64,000 bases of DNA from Marthasterias glacialis (GCA_911728455.2 OU452230.1:9858377-9922376), one strand, 5' to 3'; shown: positions 1 to 14,385, numbered from the stretch's first letter. Translations and numbers: made by a program. Notes: generated by a model from the letters alone, not told the origin.

Positions 1-3000
1 CATATGCATGTCCCAGGACGCATGACCAGAAATAATCGGCGTGCAAAGGATTCTTTAGTGTAATCCGAGCCCAAACAACATCGCCAACCATCAAGGTGCG
101 CTGGTTTTGAAGCAAAGTGGTACACAGCACGTAAAATCTTGCAATGTATACATGTAAACTACAGCACGGCGTTCATGTTTACAACTTTATTTTAGCTGTA
201 CTCGGTTTCCCAAGATGCATTGCGGTATATATTTAAGATGGTGGTTGTGCATTTGGGCTAATGGGCTGGTGGTTGATACAGTATATGCATGTATTCAGAT
301 TTGTCTCAACTAATTGTCATTGTTCAATAACTCTTATATTGAGAGTAGCATTTTGGATTCCTGAATATTAAGCTAAATACAACCTTTTTGTTTCAATACT
401 TAGCCCGTTAGGCCTACTTCGTTTGAAATCCTGCTAAAAAGTAGTTTTGTCAACAATTCTGCTGTTTGTAAAGAAAAACGTAACTACAAAAAAAATATGA
501 AGGATTTTGTCCTATACTAGAGTTTTATTTTTATCCTTAAGGACACAAAACTCAAAGGAAAAGGTAATGATGTCATGCTAATTACATTTTTCGGTATCTC
601 TATAAGCATTGTGTCTTTGGAGGCGTTCGCAACAAAGCGATTTATGAGTCACTTTGACGTGTAGGTCTAACATTTTTAGTGACCATAGTAGTTATGCTTG
701 CATTTTATGTAAGAGTATTTGTATTGTTATTGGTGTTACAGTTAGAATTAGGGTTTTAGGGTTATAGGGTTATGGTAAGTGTTAAGGTGTTTACACTCTA
801 AAAACTCCCGGGTCAGAACTAACCCACATTCCGGGTCCCACGGGTCCAGACCTGCCGGAAACTGCTTTACTTTTAAAAATGGTATTTTGACCTGGAGTTT
901 GTGTCAGTTTGAAACAGTTTCGGGTTAGTTTGACATAGATTTCGTGTCATACATCACTGTAGTGATATGCATATTTGTCAATGGCGCATGCGCGCTGCGG
1001 ATGACAAGTCAGAGGTCATATGAAATACACTTGTGTCATATATCATGTCCACGAAGCTCCTGTGTGAAATCGTCTCCTCATTTGCCTATCGCTCATTTAT
1101 TGTATTTCCATAATACTACAATCACCACTGTACACGTGGGCAGCACTATGTGCGTCTCTTCAATGCCACACTGCACGACATGAACGCTCACGCTATAAGT
1201 ACTCGCACGCATGTTTACATTTTCTAATAGAATTTTATCGTGTCGGACTTTTGTCGGACTTTCGTTGGCGTACCCAAGGCTGTGATTGGTCAACACGTAT
1301 GGGGCAGGGCTTAATGGATCGGTCTATTCGCACTACGTATAACGCACGACTTCCAAAATGGCGCAAAAAAAATAGTTTGATGATGACGTCAGGTGAATTG
1401 GGACAACAGCATAGCAAAGACAAGAGCTGCGTGGTGTTTGGGATACACATAACCGTTTATAAAGCTGTAAATCTGCACATAAATTAATTAGTATTTCCCT
1501 GTAGACGTCCAGACTTTTTAAGCATACCAAACTTCGACCATTTGTAAACAATAGAAATTTATCACGGTGCAGCCATAATTTCTTGCACTAAAATCTATGT
1601 AGCAAAACGAGACTGGAAGGTAGTGATGTTAATTAAAATAATAAGGATCAACATATTTGCTTTTGTACATGGGTAAAATTAAAAATCCCTTATCATGAGT
1701 TAAAGGCACCTATACATTACAGATTGATGCACCATTTCACTTGACTGTGCATTCATTGGACACGATATCCTTGGCACGTATTCTAATGCATTAACTCTAA
1801 GGACAAGAACTTGAGAGTGATTGAGCACACAACGTCACCCTTAAGTACTTGATGGATATGTAAACGTGTGACTTTGCAAGTCTTTCTTTACATTCGTCTC
1901 TGATGTAGAATCGAATCAAATCTCTAAACACAGCAACTGCAGATTCTAATAATGTTCACTTGATCCTGAAGATATAGGATGGAGCCCATGGATGGGGCAC
2001 CGTCATCAGAGGGCGCTCTTGTAGATACGTGAAGGGTGCACCTCACAAAGTAGGCTTCCCCATATCAACCAATGCTAAACGCTATATTTCCTGACAACTT
2101 CAGTTCATTTGTCTTTTGAATTTTTAGGTTAGCCGTAGAACTTTTGAGCTAGGCTCATCCAAAGTGAAAACACCCCTGAACGAGTAAACTGGCCAGACTC
2201 CCATCTTGAAAATGGTCCTACTCTTGTCAGAAAAAGGGCCATTTTAGAGGGCTAGTGTATCCAAAAATGCTCCAGGTTGAAAGTCAACAACCCCAGGGTC
2301 ACAATATCAGACCATTTTCAACAATCCATTAAAACCACAACCTTCGACTCCTTGATTCATAGAAAAAATTCATGAGGTATCTCCATCGATTTTCTCAGTA
2401 TTTGGTGTAGTGCATCCTGAAGAACTGCAACACAAGGATACTATTTCAAAATTCTTCTAGCATTCAAAGAACAATTTGTGTCCGAATTTGCGCCTGCAGC
2501 TGTTGCTGTGGGTGTTGCTATGGGAATTATATGCTTCAACGCATGTTTTTTCGTGTGGGTCAATCCACAGTGGCGGAAAATAGTTGTTGAGGAATTTATA
2601 TGTTTGTAAAAGTTGTCATATTATTGTGAAAGTTGTAATTTTGGACTCTGGTCTCTCTATTAACTTTTGCATAATGGCATTTTTTAGTCATCTTCCCTTA
2701 ACATGATGCAAAAATGATTTTAAAAAAACTTTCAGCAAAAATGACATTTTCACTGACATTCACACTCGTATCATGTCCCAACTTTTCAGACTGCAAGGGC
2801 ATTTTTGTGTGGCTATACGACCATACGTTTATGCTTGTCAAACTGTAGGGCCTATTGCTTTTGTGTGCAATATTGTACAGATCAGTTCTTCAGTTCACAT
2901 CTATTATCTGTATTTTCGAACAAAATATTAATAAACAACCACTGCATTGCATCTTGAATTTCCAACAGACTTCTTTATTGTTCGTGGTATGAGGCCAATT

Positions 3001-3381
3001 TACAAACAAAATTATTAAGTTGTATGTATTATACACTAATATTTTATTACAAGTAATATTATCCTGGGCACAGTGTGCTGGCAAACCATTAGTAGAAATT
3101 AGTGTGATGCAATAACAGTGTGCCATCTCAGTTAAAGTTTCTAATTTCTCAATACTTATGTGACGTACTTATGTAGTTTCTCTTCTTTCCACCCATCTAT
3201 CGTTATTTTATTATTTCACAGCCCTTGTCATGGCCATCTCCTCCAGTAGCTCTCGGTTTGTTTTTGTTTTGTTCTTCATGTTTATTTAGTGTATTTTTCC
3301 CCTTTATTTTCAAAGGGAAGCTATTACAAGCCTTGGCTTATCCTGGACCTCGACTCCATGCGGTTTTCTGGCTACCTTATA

Positions 3382-3565
3382 CAGCTGCCAACTCTCCCTG
3401 ATTCTGCAGAAAGTTCCCTGAAAATAAACCAATCTTTCCATGTTCTGATGAACAAATTGGAAAATCTCCCTGATACTGGAAACTTGTTCCCTATTATGTC
3501 TAAAAATCTCCTTGTTTGTCGTACAAAATCTCCCTGATTTCAAGAGGCAAATGTCGGCAGCTCTG
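3382..3565. mobile_element. hAT-like MITE
   Basis: The left end reads CAGCTGCCAACTCTCC and the right end, reverse-complemented, reads CAGAGCTGCCGACATTTG. The flanking 8-mers are ACCTTATA (left) and CCTTATTA (right), which resemble a slightly diverged 8-bp target duplication typical of hAT elements. The interior repeats the phrase 'ctccctgat' three times and has no coding capacity. Family assignment rests on the CAG start and the duplication length only. Confidence 0.45.
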
Positions 3566-4337
3566 CCTTATTATTGCTAACCATTTTAGCACTTACTGTT
3601 GTGAAATGCATATGTGGATATAAATGTACAATTGAATTGAAGCCATGATTCATATGTCTGTATGCAGTTTCTACTGTAAGCACAAGGATCAATTGGATCA
3701 GTGCAATAAGGCCATATCTTGAAACATGTCTAGTATTGGAAATATTGGAAGTGCAATGGCGATGTGTCTTGGTTCGAGTACAACGTTACGAAGACAAGCA
3801 GGTAGCCGGCAAGCAGATAGCAGTAAAGTTGGTGACTCAACCAAAATTGCCGAACAACGCTACACTAATCGTGAGTTCTGACAGTTTTTTACACATCGTT
3901 TGAGCTCTTGGTGCTTTATCAAGGACCGAACTTCCCAATGACACCAAAAGAACTACGCTTTTGACTTTATATTTTAAATCTTTGCAGAGGTTAGTAGGGA
4001 AAATGAGCAAGACATCTGTTAAAAGTAGTGTGACAGTCAGCCACATTTATGAATGAGCTACTATCGTCTCTTTCGAACATGTGTTTCTTCTACAATTTCC
4101 TGAAGTCTTTACACAAGGAACTGCAGAAAGCCACTACAAAATAAGAGTACATCTATAAAGCACTGATTAATTAATTATTATAAACAAGGCCCTAAATGTC
4201 CATACAGATAAAGGGAAATATCAGCTACGATCTTTTCCTCTCGGAATGATGGATTGTCCTACTGATGATCAGAAGAACTAGCCGTGATGATGTTAGATGT
4301 ACACATAGCCAACGGCCATTAACAGCATATCTAATAG

Positions 4338-4343
4338 TTTATT
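4338..4343 (-). terminator. STOML2 poly(A) signal (candidate)
   Basis: TTTATT on the plus strand gives a canonical AATAAA on the minus strand, 31 bases after the STOML2 stop codon. This would imply a very short 3' UTR. Other candidate signals lie farther left, so cDNA ends are needed to choose. Confidence 0.35.
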
Positions 4344-4374
4344 GTGAATGGAGGACAGTTTCAAGCTTGATGCA

Positions 4375-7300
4375 TCAGTCCTGATCTGGTGGTGTTGGGA
4401 ATTTGTTCCTGAGCTCTGATTCTTGTTGCCGTATATTCCTCACCAGTTCTTCCTCTGCTGATTTGATTTTTTGCAGATCTTCTCTCTCCACCTCCTGTGG
4501 TGCCTCTCCCTCTGTTATGACATTTTGTGCATCTGATGTTTGCTTGTTACTGAGATTGCCGTAAATTGCCATTGCCTAGTGGAGAGATAAGTCAGAAAGT
4601 ATTATTGATGTGTTTTTAATCCTTGTTCAGGAATTCTAACTTCAGGAATTCTAACTTCAGTTTTAGATAGCAGCTATTGATGAGCCATAGTTATAGACAG
4701 TTCCCACTTGACGTCCCATAGTGTAAAGTTGGCCATCTTTTGGGACAAATAAAACATTTTTTGAGCACACAACTAAGCGTTTTGAGTAAATATCGCATGT
4801 GGCATGCTGGAGTTTTATCAAATTCCTTGCATGATTAGTCGGTGAAACATTTGGCTGTGTAGAAAAGTTAGAATGCTTGACATAGCTCAAAGCCAAAACC
4901 CAAGTAAAGATGACGTTTATCGTGCTACAGGCATTTGTTCTTCTCCCATCCAAATTAGTTTAACCAAACCGTGGCTGGAAAGGGCAGATAGTCTAGTGCT
5001 TTTTGGGTATAGTGAGAATGGGTATCTACTATTGTTATTGAAGATGGGGAACCTAACAAAGATGGCAGAATGATGTAGGTCTAATAAAACAAAACCCAGG
5101 TTCATAAAATTCCAACAGAAGATTTTGCATTTATTGTTCTGAAGTGTGTAACAAATAGCTAAGCTGTCTACAAATAAATCACACATGAAAGTTTGTTTTG
5201 GGGAAAGTAGAGGAAACTGCCCACTAGCACACAACAGTATACGGTTTTCCAGTTTTATATGGAATTAAAAAAGAGGGCAAAAATAAGGGAGCAAAAGAAA
5301 GAAAAAAGAGGAAATCAGTTGATTAGCCATAAAGATGCATGCCTGTGAAATGAGTGCATGCATACCAAGTTCAACTGAGTCAACTGATTTTAACAGTCTT
5401 GGTAACCATAGTCTGTTGGATTTTGATGGATTTTGGATGAGTTTTAATCAATAATGCCTCACTCTGCAGAAAAACCACCAAGAACAAGTGTGAGTACAAG
5501 TACTAGTAAGTGCCAAGTTGGGTGTACAAGCAAACACACAGAGGTTGGTTTTTCTTCCAATTGTTGCATCTAGGCTTTTTAAAACTGGCTACCTCAGGCA
5601 GAACATTTATTACATCGGGTACATTTTTGTTTCTGAGCTTTGTCTCGTCTTACCTGTCCGACCATACTACTTATGTCTCCCGTATTAGTTGGTAAGAGTA
5701 TAGTATTCCCTGTTTTAGCGAGGTGACCAAACGCTGCTACATACTGCTCGGCTACGTTCAGGGAAGCTGCATTACCTCCGTCCTGTGGAAAGATGAAAAC
5801 TTTTCTTTAAACAAAATGTTCAAAAATTGTTATGTTGCCCACAAATAGTAAAATTATTTATGAGGATCTTGTTAAACCAGTCTCTGTACAGTCAACTATT
5901 TCTTTACTGGTCTATTTTTCAAGTTGTAGTTGATGTAATTTGTAAACTGTGAGTAAATCCATTTTAGTTTTGTTATCATTAGTTTTTGTTTTGGTTTTTT
6001 GGTTCATGTTTTAAGTGCATTAAATCCTCGCTTAGGAATGTGTTTTAAAAATGGACCAGTCATCCTTTGTAAAACATTCTTATGTTTGCCATTCCTTGAG
6101 CTGAAATTTTATTTATGTGAACTCAAGAATTCAGGCACTTCTCTTGTGAAGCTTACAAATCGTTCATTAAATCCCTTACTCCCTCGGCCAACTTGCACCA
6201 CAGGGGAACTCAATCCTCCATTCTCATGTCAATCCACACCCAAATGTTTGGGCTTAGATTGGCATGCCAGGACTACAAATAAACAATTGTTATTTGAATA
6301 GACGAATTAGGACTTTTTGGTTAATGGGAGCAGCGGGGTTGATTTACCTGAAATTTTACATAGATTACAGAAGTACCAATTTCTAATAGTTTTTTTGTGT
6401 GTATTTTCTTCTTGCTTTGACCGAATTTCCCCCACTGTTTTGCCTGAATTTTTTGGGGGGAACTGCCCCCCCCCATCTTGTACGCTATCAGACAAAACAT
6501 CCTGAAGAGGATTTGGGAGGGTCAGGGTTAAGATGCTTGAAAAAGTTGTCAGTACAAAAAGAGAGGAGGAATCTAACCCTTTTCCCAATAGCTTCAGCTA
6601 CATGTGCCAGGGCTTCAGCTCGTGCCTGGGCCTTGGCGATGATTGCATTAGCTTCACCAGATGCCATGTTGATCTGCTCTAGCTTTAAGGCCTCGGATGC
6701 CAAGATCTTAGCTCGTTTCTTGCCCTCTGCCACGTTGATTTCTGATTCTCGAACACCTAGGGGTGTGTTGATTAATACATGAGAAGTATATAATGACAGC
6801 TCAGAGGATTTAGGAGAAGATCAATCATGTTCTACCTCAGAAGATTTTCCATCCAAAAAGCTTTCCAATTCAAGATTATTTTTTTGTTGGGAGTCTTTTA
6901 AGGACACTGGGTGACAGCAGACTTACAAGTCGTTCATTGTTCTTACGATCTTTTCTACGGTATGTATATTGCCACCTACCCTCCCAAAGTCTCTAATTCC
7001 ATGGCGAGGCAATTTAAGTAAGCATGACAAAATCTAAAGTGATTTACAAACAACAAACAACTTTTTCAAGTTAATTTTAACTAATGAGATTGTCCCCGTC
7101 TTTGCATCTGATGAAGTGGTTGTTGCTACGAAAGCTCATGCAGATTGTTGTGTTTATTGAGTCTCACAGTTAGTCTCTACCACTAACAATTTTTGTTAAA
7201 TCTATCACACTAACATGGCCATCTCTACAACCAAGCAGCAGCCAACAATGGTACTTGTCATTGTCAAAGAACAGTATCCACACTATGTGTGACCCAACAT

Positions 7301-10300
7301 ACATGTGTAGAAATTTAAGCTCAATCAATCACTAGCAAGAAATAAGTGACTAAAAAACCTTGCATATTTTCACAGTTTTCAAACATCGGGCTTTTGGACT
7401 CGCTAAATCAAAATGAACTGTTTTACTCACTTCTCAAAAACTGTAGCATTGATTTCAAGCCAAAATATTTCATGGGAATTTTTGCACCATGACCATCTTT
7501 ACACCATGAAAGTTACGTGTAAATCTGTGGAAATTTATTTTTTTGAAGGGATACCAAGTATGCCCTCAGTGGTCATGGGCCTGAAGCAACTTCCTTCTTT
7601 GCATATTTTCCTGAAAAAATAAAAGTTTGTGTCCACAACCTTTAAACCCTTCTCTTTTCTATTAGATCCTGAGAGAGAAAGTGATGATTATTTGATCTGG
7701 GTAATTCTTAATTTGTGGGAGCATGGCTCTGGCCATACTCTTACTGTTATTTCAAACTCCCTGTGAGTATATTGTCTTGTTTTATAACCACTATAGTCAG
7801 AAATATTGTACTTTCGAAGGGCCATCTATGAATCATTTATTGTATTAATTTTGTATGTTTATTAGCGTAAAGCCAGACACGTTTTTTTTTTACCTTTGAC
7901 CTCCACATTGTAGCTGTTGTCTTATAATTTGCTATGACTGTGGCTGTGCTATTTCTCAAGTATTAAATTAGTTGCTGGAGATTTCTAGTATATCTTGAGA
8001 CGTTGTATTATGCCTTTTGTAGAATTTGGTGAATGCTCTTTCTTTTTCAGAAGAGGACCGTTCCTCTTACCTCATGTACCTCCCCTCTCATGCGACGGGG
8101 ACCGATCACTTCATTTCCAATCTTAGCAATGTTGTACACCATTTAATTTTTTTTTTCTTGAAACAAAACAGTTTAAAGTGAAAGTTAAGCGATGACATAC
8201 TATTCCACCAAACCTTTCCTTCTCAAACTCACAGATCTGCGTCAGCAAACATACCTTCAGACTGTAAGATGACAGCTCTTTTCTTCCTCTCAGCTTCAAC
8301 CTGCATCTGCATGGCTTCCTGGACCTTGTCAGGGAGCTCAATGTCTTTGATTTCATAGCGGAGGCACTTGATGCCCCATGGCTCCACAGCAGCATTGTTG
8401 ATGGCCTCTGAGGAGGGGTGGGATGAGAAGAGGAGGGATAGGGGAGAAGAGGGAGAGAGGAGGGGGAGTGTTTACAGTTTAACAGAAAAATGTCATCAGT
8501 GTCGTCATTTTGTATAATGGACCCTTCTCATTGACATCATATTTCTATATCAACGTGGGATGTCTTCCATGCTGTGGTATTATGAGCGTGTACACTACGT
8601 ATGTGGACGCAGTTCTCCTAACGTGTGTGCGTGACATGTGCATGTAAGTACTCCAGCATGGTGAGCAATAAAATAATGACATCATCTGAGAAGGGTCTAT
8701 AGACCACCGTTGCCCCACCATGACAATCTGGATTGGGCTTCCACACACCCTTTTGCCGACTGCCAACTATGAATTCTTAGTAGCACTGTGGCAGAGACCA
8801 ATATCATGGCGCTGCTTACCACTGAAATATGCGCTCACAATCCATAAAATTGTAATTCTGTGTTTTACTGAAGCGCAGAATTCCCGCATAGCCATAAGCA
8901 CAGCATTCTGTGGTAAGCGGCCCTAGTGTATCAACTTCGCTTAGCAGAAACTCATGGTTCATGTTTGTGAAGTTTGTATGTAATGTATTAACTAGGCAAC
9001 TTGGCAACATTGGGATGGTTATCTCCTTGCCAAGATAATAATTCCCTAAAGAGTTTAAGACTGAGATGTACAATAAATTAGGTAGGAAGAGCACAAAATG
9101 GAGCACATTATGAAATGTACATGTGGCATTTATCCGGGGTCCAATTTCATAAAGCCTGTAAGCAGACGTTTTCTGCTTACGGAGTGGCTATTGGCAGAAT
9201 TTCTATTTCATAAACACTGCTAACCGTGGGGAAAGCTAAAGGCACGCTAATTTGCCGGTATTTTCTGTAAGCAGATGACTAACGCAACAATGCAAAACCA
9301 CTGTGAACACACACACCCGCCGTCTGATCTTCTTGATCGCTTATGAAACACGCTTCTGCTATAGTAAGCACAAATATGTGCTTAACCGATAAACAGCTTT
9401 ATGCAATTGGGCCCTACTAATAATTCATATAATTTAACAGGTGGCAGTATTTGGCAAAAGTTGCCCCGTGTCATCTAAAAAACAGGTTAGATAGGTCAGA
9501 TATAACCTTAGACATGTTGCTTGGTTTGGGTAGAGACAAAGGATGTGCTAATTCTATCGATTACTTCGCAGTGTGTCCCCTTACTACACAAATGCTGTTG
9601 ACCCTTAACCAGTTGGCATCGGATGACCTGTTTACACACAAATGTTTCCCCTGCCTGGAAATGGAAGCCGTCTTAAGACGCCATTATGTAATTTCAGACC
9701 GAAGGTCGCCCAGTCATTCAACTGCGGAGCATGCGCAGACCACGCGCATGCAGTATAATGCTTTGATTCACCCACACAAGGACAAAAAAGGTTGTGAATA
9801 TACTTGTATTTTGTGGCCATTGACAGGCGATTTTTGTGTAATCCCTGATTATAGACCTTTGTCCTTTTGTTCCAAGAAGGGGATTACGAGACATTGAGAG
9901 GCTTCCACCATTGTTCATTCATTGTATTTCGGCTGAATGGATGTAAGTCAGAGTGAGTCGGCAATCGAGCCATGGTTCCGTGTTTAGTGCCACTCCTATG
10001 CCATAGGCAACAGCCAATGTTTTGCAATTCAAGCTGGGTGAATTTTACATTTTATCAGTTAAGAAACAAAACGGACAATCCAACAAAGAGAATTTTTCTT
10101 CTCTTGGCATTGTCAAGTCAGGTTTTTTTTGTGCCAGCGGTACCCTCAAAGAAAAAAAGATTCTGGCAATTTCACCAAAAGAATCCCGCCAGGGGGGACG
10201 GGACAAAAAAAAAAGAATCCCGGCTGCAACTGGTTAATACCCACCGACTACCGACCCTTAATACCCACCTACTATACAGATATTGAGAGACTCTCTTTCC

Positions 10301-13300
10301 TTGAAGACTTGATCCAAGGTGATTTTACCAATCTCAGACCTCATTGTGGTCTGTGCTAACTGAGTCACTGCATACTCAGGGTCCTCTACACCATAACTCG
10401 CCTGAAGAAATAGTTTTAAAAAGGTTACATGATAGTTGTAATAGTTTTACAGCATTTACAATGTTTAAGCAACTTTTTTGTACTGTTTACCCAATCTGTT
10501 AAAAGACAATACAACAGGTGACATTGGTTGTTAGTTTGTTGACCTGGCAACATAGAGTTTCAGTAGTCAAAATTCACGGTGGCCTGCTGGCCCCTGACCA
10601 GTGAAAATATCTACAGGCCACCAAATACACAAGATAGCCTGGTGGGACAGTGGTTCAAAATATTATAATTGGGCCACCAAATTTTCGGAGGGCCAGTAAT
10701 TTTCTGTTTCCACTGGCCCTGCCGGCTATTAAGCAACTGAACTTAATTTTGACCCTCCAATTTACAGCAGGTACATGGTACAACTAAGTCAGTAGATTCA
10801 ACTGTTGTATTGGCAACAAAAAGGCAGTTATTTGTTTGTTTCGTTTTTTTTGTTCCCCAATCCCACACACACAAACACGCTTGACCAGTTCTACAAGAAA
10901 AACAAGCAAAGAGAATTTTCTGGGGAAAGACAAAACAAAACAAACGTAGATGGTATTCATTCTTTAAATGTCTTGTGTCCATTTTTGTCCAACTTGACGA
11001 GATGCAACATAACTAAGTGTAAAATACAAAAACAGACGAGAACAAAGTGCAGTTTCAGTCTTTACCTTGTAAGCATCGGTCACTCTTAGATACAGCACAC
11101 CGTCTATGCGAAGCGTTACATTGTCTGACAGAAACCAAACCAGACTCAAATTAACAAGTTGGCCTCAGTGAAAAAGAAACAATTTATTTCCACAAATCAA
11201 ACATTACTTCATTTAAAAGGGATGGACAGCATCAGGTTTTGGATTATTCCTTGTAATTTGGTAGTGTTCAAGTATCACGGATGAAATTTGCCAAAGTCCC
11301 AAAGGCCAGTGATTTTAACTTTGGGCCAGTAAACTCACAGCTGGATAAGTCCGGCATTCTTGTGTTTTTCAATTGAAAAGCAATACCTCACTGTGGTGGA
11401 ATGTCTTTAATTTTTAAAAATTGCTGTTGAAATGTTCAATTCTGTCGAGTGTACTCACACATAAGACAACTGAGGTAAATCTCCTCTCAGTTCAAATAAA
11501 AACAGTTTATGTTACCGGTTTTCTCTCATTTTGATTGTGGTCAAAGATTTTGAGCTGCAAGCCCTACTGTTTGGGGGATTTTTACCCAAAATTTGAGTCA
11601 TGGGCTACCGCAGAACATGAATGATAATGGTAACTTGTTTGGAATTGTTTTATACGCTAATGCTTTGCCTGGTATATTTTTTATTTATTGTTTTATTTGA
11701 TGGGAGACTGTAAAATGACAAGAAACACCTTGAAGTGTTCCACTTTTCTACCGTCACATCAGCAGTTTTTCCCAATGGTTGTAACTTTCTTTCTGTACCT
11801 GCAACCACCCAAGAATGTTTCAACATGAGAAGGGACATGCAGGCTTATACTGAAAATACTTTGAGTTGATGAGAGTTATTGATTTTTTAATTACTCTCAA
11901 ATTTCAATCAAAAAATTGGCTGGAAAAGAGAGGTAACTTTTTCCATCCGTTTTTTTATGGAAATTTTAAGAAAATTAATTTTATTTTTAAAACCAACAAT
12001 CAACTAAAATTATTTTCAGTATAATCACGCATCACCATTAAAATGACAAGTTGAAAGACATGTGTACATGTCGCACGTAGACAAGTTTATTTGCTCTACT
12101 TGATTTTTCCCTCACCGTTTGTGATGGCACTCTGTTCTGGAATATCAATAGCTATCTCCTTCAGACTCTGAACATATTTGATCTTGTCGAGAACTGGAAT
12201 CAGGAAATTTAAACCCTAAAAGAGAAAAGGATAATAAAGAGCAAATACTGAGTTTATCAATCCAGACAAGCAACTTTGTTTTTGCAACAATAATAAAAGG
12301 AAACTGCTTAGCACACAAAACTTTGTACAGTTTTTTTTCAGTTTTCTATGGCATTCAACACAAAGAAAGAAAAAAAATTGGAAATCAGCTGATCAGCTGA
12401 AAAGTTGCATGCCTGTCTTCACAACTAATTAGATCTTTGTTTTGGTGGAGTTGGATTTATTACTGCACAGTAAAATTTACCATTTTGAGCACAAAGCAAA
12501 GTAATACAAGCCATGGAGCTTCGTTCTTGCAATGATATGGCAATTCTTCCTTGGTAAAGGGCACCACTTTGAGATAAATGTCAACTTCCAATGAAGTAAT
12601 TTCAAAGGACGTCAAGGCAATGACTGACGACAATAAGCCATTTGTGAGTTAGATTTGAATAATATCTGATACATTGACTTGCTTAGTCACAAATTACCGC
12701 TTAAATTTGCATTCCTCAGACTAGTCGCCCCTTGCACGACGCGGAACACACCTCCACGTATTGCATGCCTACCATTTCTGACATTCTTTTAGACAATTCC
12801 TTTGTGCACATTTCGATAGGACAAGAAAAGCGCATGTTAGAGTGCTGCGCGTCTTGAAATGGGTGAATATAGAGACAGTTGCTGTGTCACATGATTCGGG
12901 GGGTAAGCTTTTGCAGAGTTTTGAAGAGATGGCAAGCACCCATACACAGTTTTGAATGAATGTATATGGCCCAATGGTACTGGGTTTGCTCAGGTTGCTA
13001 TACAAAAGTTTGCCCTGAACCGTTTGACATAGCAACTGTCTCTATAGTCTGAATTTAAATTTAGGCAGTAACTTGTGACTAAACCAGTCACTGTAGCCGA
13101 CATTATTCAAATCTAACTCGCAAATGGCTTATTGCCTCAATGAAGACAGTGTCAGGCCTGAATTGTGGGGTGTTGACCAAAACTGGGACAGTGGGAGACT
13201 GGTTTGGAACATTGCAGAGCTAAGACAAGATGTCCTCATTGGTCATGATTAATTCAAAGATCACAAGTTCAAACCTTTTCCTATTCAGCACTTACCGGAC

Positions 13301-14385
13301 TGAGCACTTTGTGAAATCGGCCCATTCTCTCGATCACCCATGCTTCCTGCTGTGGCACAAAAAGAATGACCGTATTGACCTGCCGACCTGATGCTGACCT
13401 CACTTGTACCTCTGATGTTAGCCTGCACTGACGTCGAAGAAGGCCCTAGGCAAACACAAAAAAACAATTGTAAATTCATTGTTAAAATTTACTTCAACAT
13501 AAAGGTGTTGTACATGTCTGTTTTTTAAAAGAGTAAGAATTATATTAATTCCCATCCCATAGTGTTTAATAAACACAACAAACCTGTGAAATTTCATCAA
13601 ATTTCGGTAAAAAGAAAACATTGCAAGACGGTTTGTGCTTGTTTATATAACTGTTTAATTTTGTGCTTGTTCATAGTGGGCTTTCTTTCGGTAGGCGATA
13701 TAAAGCCGGCATGGCACTGACTATGTGAAGCGACTGTTTTTTTATTAATTTTACTGTGAGAAATATCAGCCTGGTTTCACACCAACATTGTTGTTGTGTC
13801 TTTGTATTCATGAGATGGGAATCAGACCATATAATTTTCAGACTTTATTTCCCTTTTTAAAAAAATCCTCTGGACCAACAAACCTGAATTGAAAAAAGGT
13901 CATTACTAAATATAAATATTTAAATGTAGGAATACATTTTTTTAATAATGCACTGATAAAAGAATAACATTCTTATTTTGGGGAATGAAAAAAAGAAAGA
14001 AAATGGCAAGACTTGACCCCGAACAGTGAAGGATGAAGGACAGAAAAGTGTATGATTGATGAATAATGGTGTGATGTTTCAGATGCTCTGCCGACTATAT
14101 CATTCAAATTCAGAATGTTGGCTACTCGTGTATGCATCCAAGACTAAGAGGTGTTTCATGATCTGCCAGCTTAATAGTGTTTACTAAGCCAGTTAGACGG
14201 CATGGTCGGTGCCGTCAAAATATCCACTACTAGAAACATGTACTAGCTGTAGTACCAAAACTATTTTAATATTTATCAACACTCGACCTTGACAAAACTC
14301 AATACAACAAACAACTTAATGAAGTGGTCAGTGGAATAAACTAGCCTACCTGCGCCAGTCGTACGTTCCTCATCGCAGACAACAT
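4375..14385 (-). CDS. STOML2: stomatin-like protein 2, mitochondrial
   Basis: SLP-2 family: a mitochondrial inner-membrane-associated SPFH protein known to bind cardiolipin and prohibitins and to support respiratory-chain assembly. Coding exons in transcript order: 14385-14350, 13445-13296, 12215-12116, 11124-11066, 10401-10269, 8407-8255, 6756-6578, 5782-5654, 4575-4375. All introns are GT-AG and every phase joins, giving 379 aa (human about 356). Residues 1-35 are rich in Arg, Ser and Leu with no acidic stretch at the start, as expected of a mitochondrial presequence. The SPFH region follows, with VPQQEAWVIERMGRF near residue 42, SYGVEDPEYAVTQLAQTTMR, and WGIKCLRYEIKDIELP. An Ala/Glu/Lys-rich coiled coil then ends in VAEQYVAAFGHLAKTGNTIL. 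The C-terminal 66 residues are charged and less conserved. The exon ending at 10269 uses the GTGGGT donor, because only that phase restores ICIVEAINNAA. The acceptor at 8407 is preceded (minus strand) by a long pyrimidine tract, 8409-8470. The gene is divergent from DNAAF4. Confidence 0.94.
7287..7600. repeat. diverged interspersed repeat, copy 1
   Basis: This copy shares ordered words with 55988-56290: 'gtgacccaacat', 'tttaagctcaatc', 'cagttttcaaa(c/t)atcggg', 'aaaatattt', 'caccatgac' and 'acaccatg'. The order and spacing are similar, so both are old copies of one family. The 3' half also resembles the TTAA-flanked element at 45908-46232. It lies in a STOML2 intron and shows no coding potential. 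Confidence 0.5.
8518..8702. repeat. inverted-repeat element (MITE-like)
   Basis: The left arm contains 'ggacccttctcat' followed by 'gacatcat'. The right arm contains 'atgacatcat' followed by 'gagaagggtc'. The arms are inverted copies about 185 bp apart in a STOML2 intron. No clear target duplication was seen. Confidence 0.5.
9136..9414. repeat. GGGCCCAATTTCAT palindromic repeat, copy 1
   Basis: The left end GGGGTCCAATTTCATAAAGC matches the reverse complement of the right end (caGCTTTATGCAATTGGGCCC). This gives a terminal inverted repeat around a 280-bp interior made of imperfect inverted 'tgcttac/gtaagca' words. Related copies lie at 33768-33998, 34889-35473 and 37047-37229. Non-coding; probably a MITE family. 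Confidence 0.6.
12636..13129. mobile_element. two-tier inverted-repeat MITE, copy 1
   Basis: The terminal inverted repeats start AGCCATTTGTGAGTTAGATT on the left, with the matching reverse complement at the right end (aatctaactcgcaaatggct). An internal inverted pair (gagacagttgctgtgtca near 12869; tgacatagcaactgtctc near 13025) forms a second hairpin. A second copy with the same architecture is at 40273-40725, and a left-end fragment lies near 22585-22628. It sits in a STOML2 intron. TA lies immediately outside both ends here, hinting at a TA duplication. Confidence 0.65.

Larger units (their letters stand above)
1..4374. other. left flank, no secure gene
   Basis: No open reading frame here has conserved-looking protein sequence or paired splice sites that I can recognise. 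The rightmost part should be the 3' UTR of STOML2, which is read leftwards. The rest is AT-rich non-coding DNA with a short hAT-like MITE at 3382-3565. A fragment at about 1284-1327 shares the 'gtgattggtca' and 'ggcttaatgga' words with the repeats at 39542-39994 and 41078-41295. A distal exon of another gene cannot be excluded. Confidence 0.5.

Noticed and set aside
3289-3537. 82-codon open frame
   Set aside because: Most of it lies within the hAT-like MITE at 3382-3565 and repeats the same short phrase.
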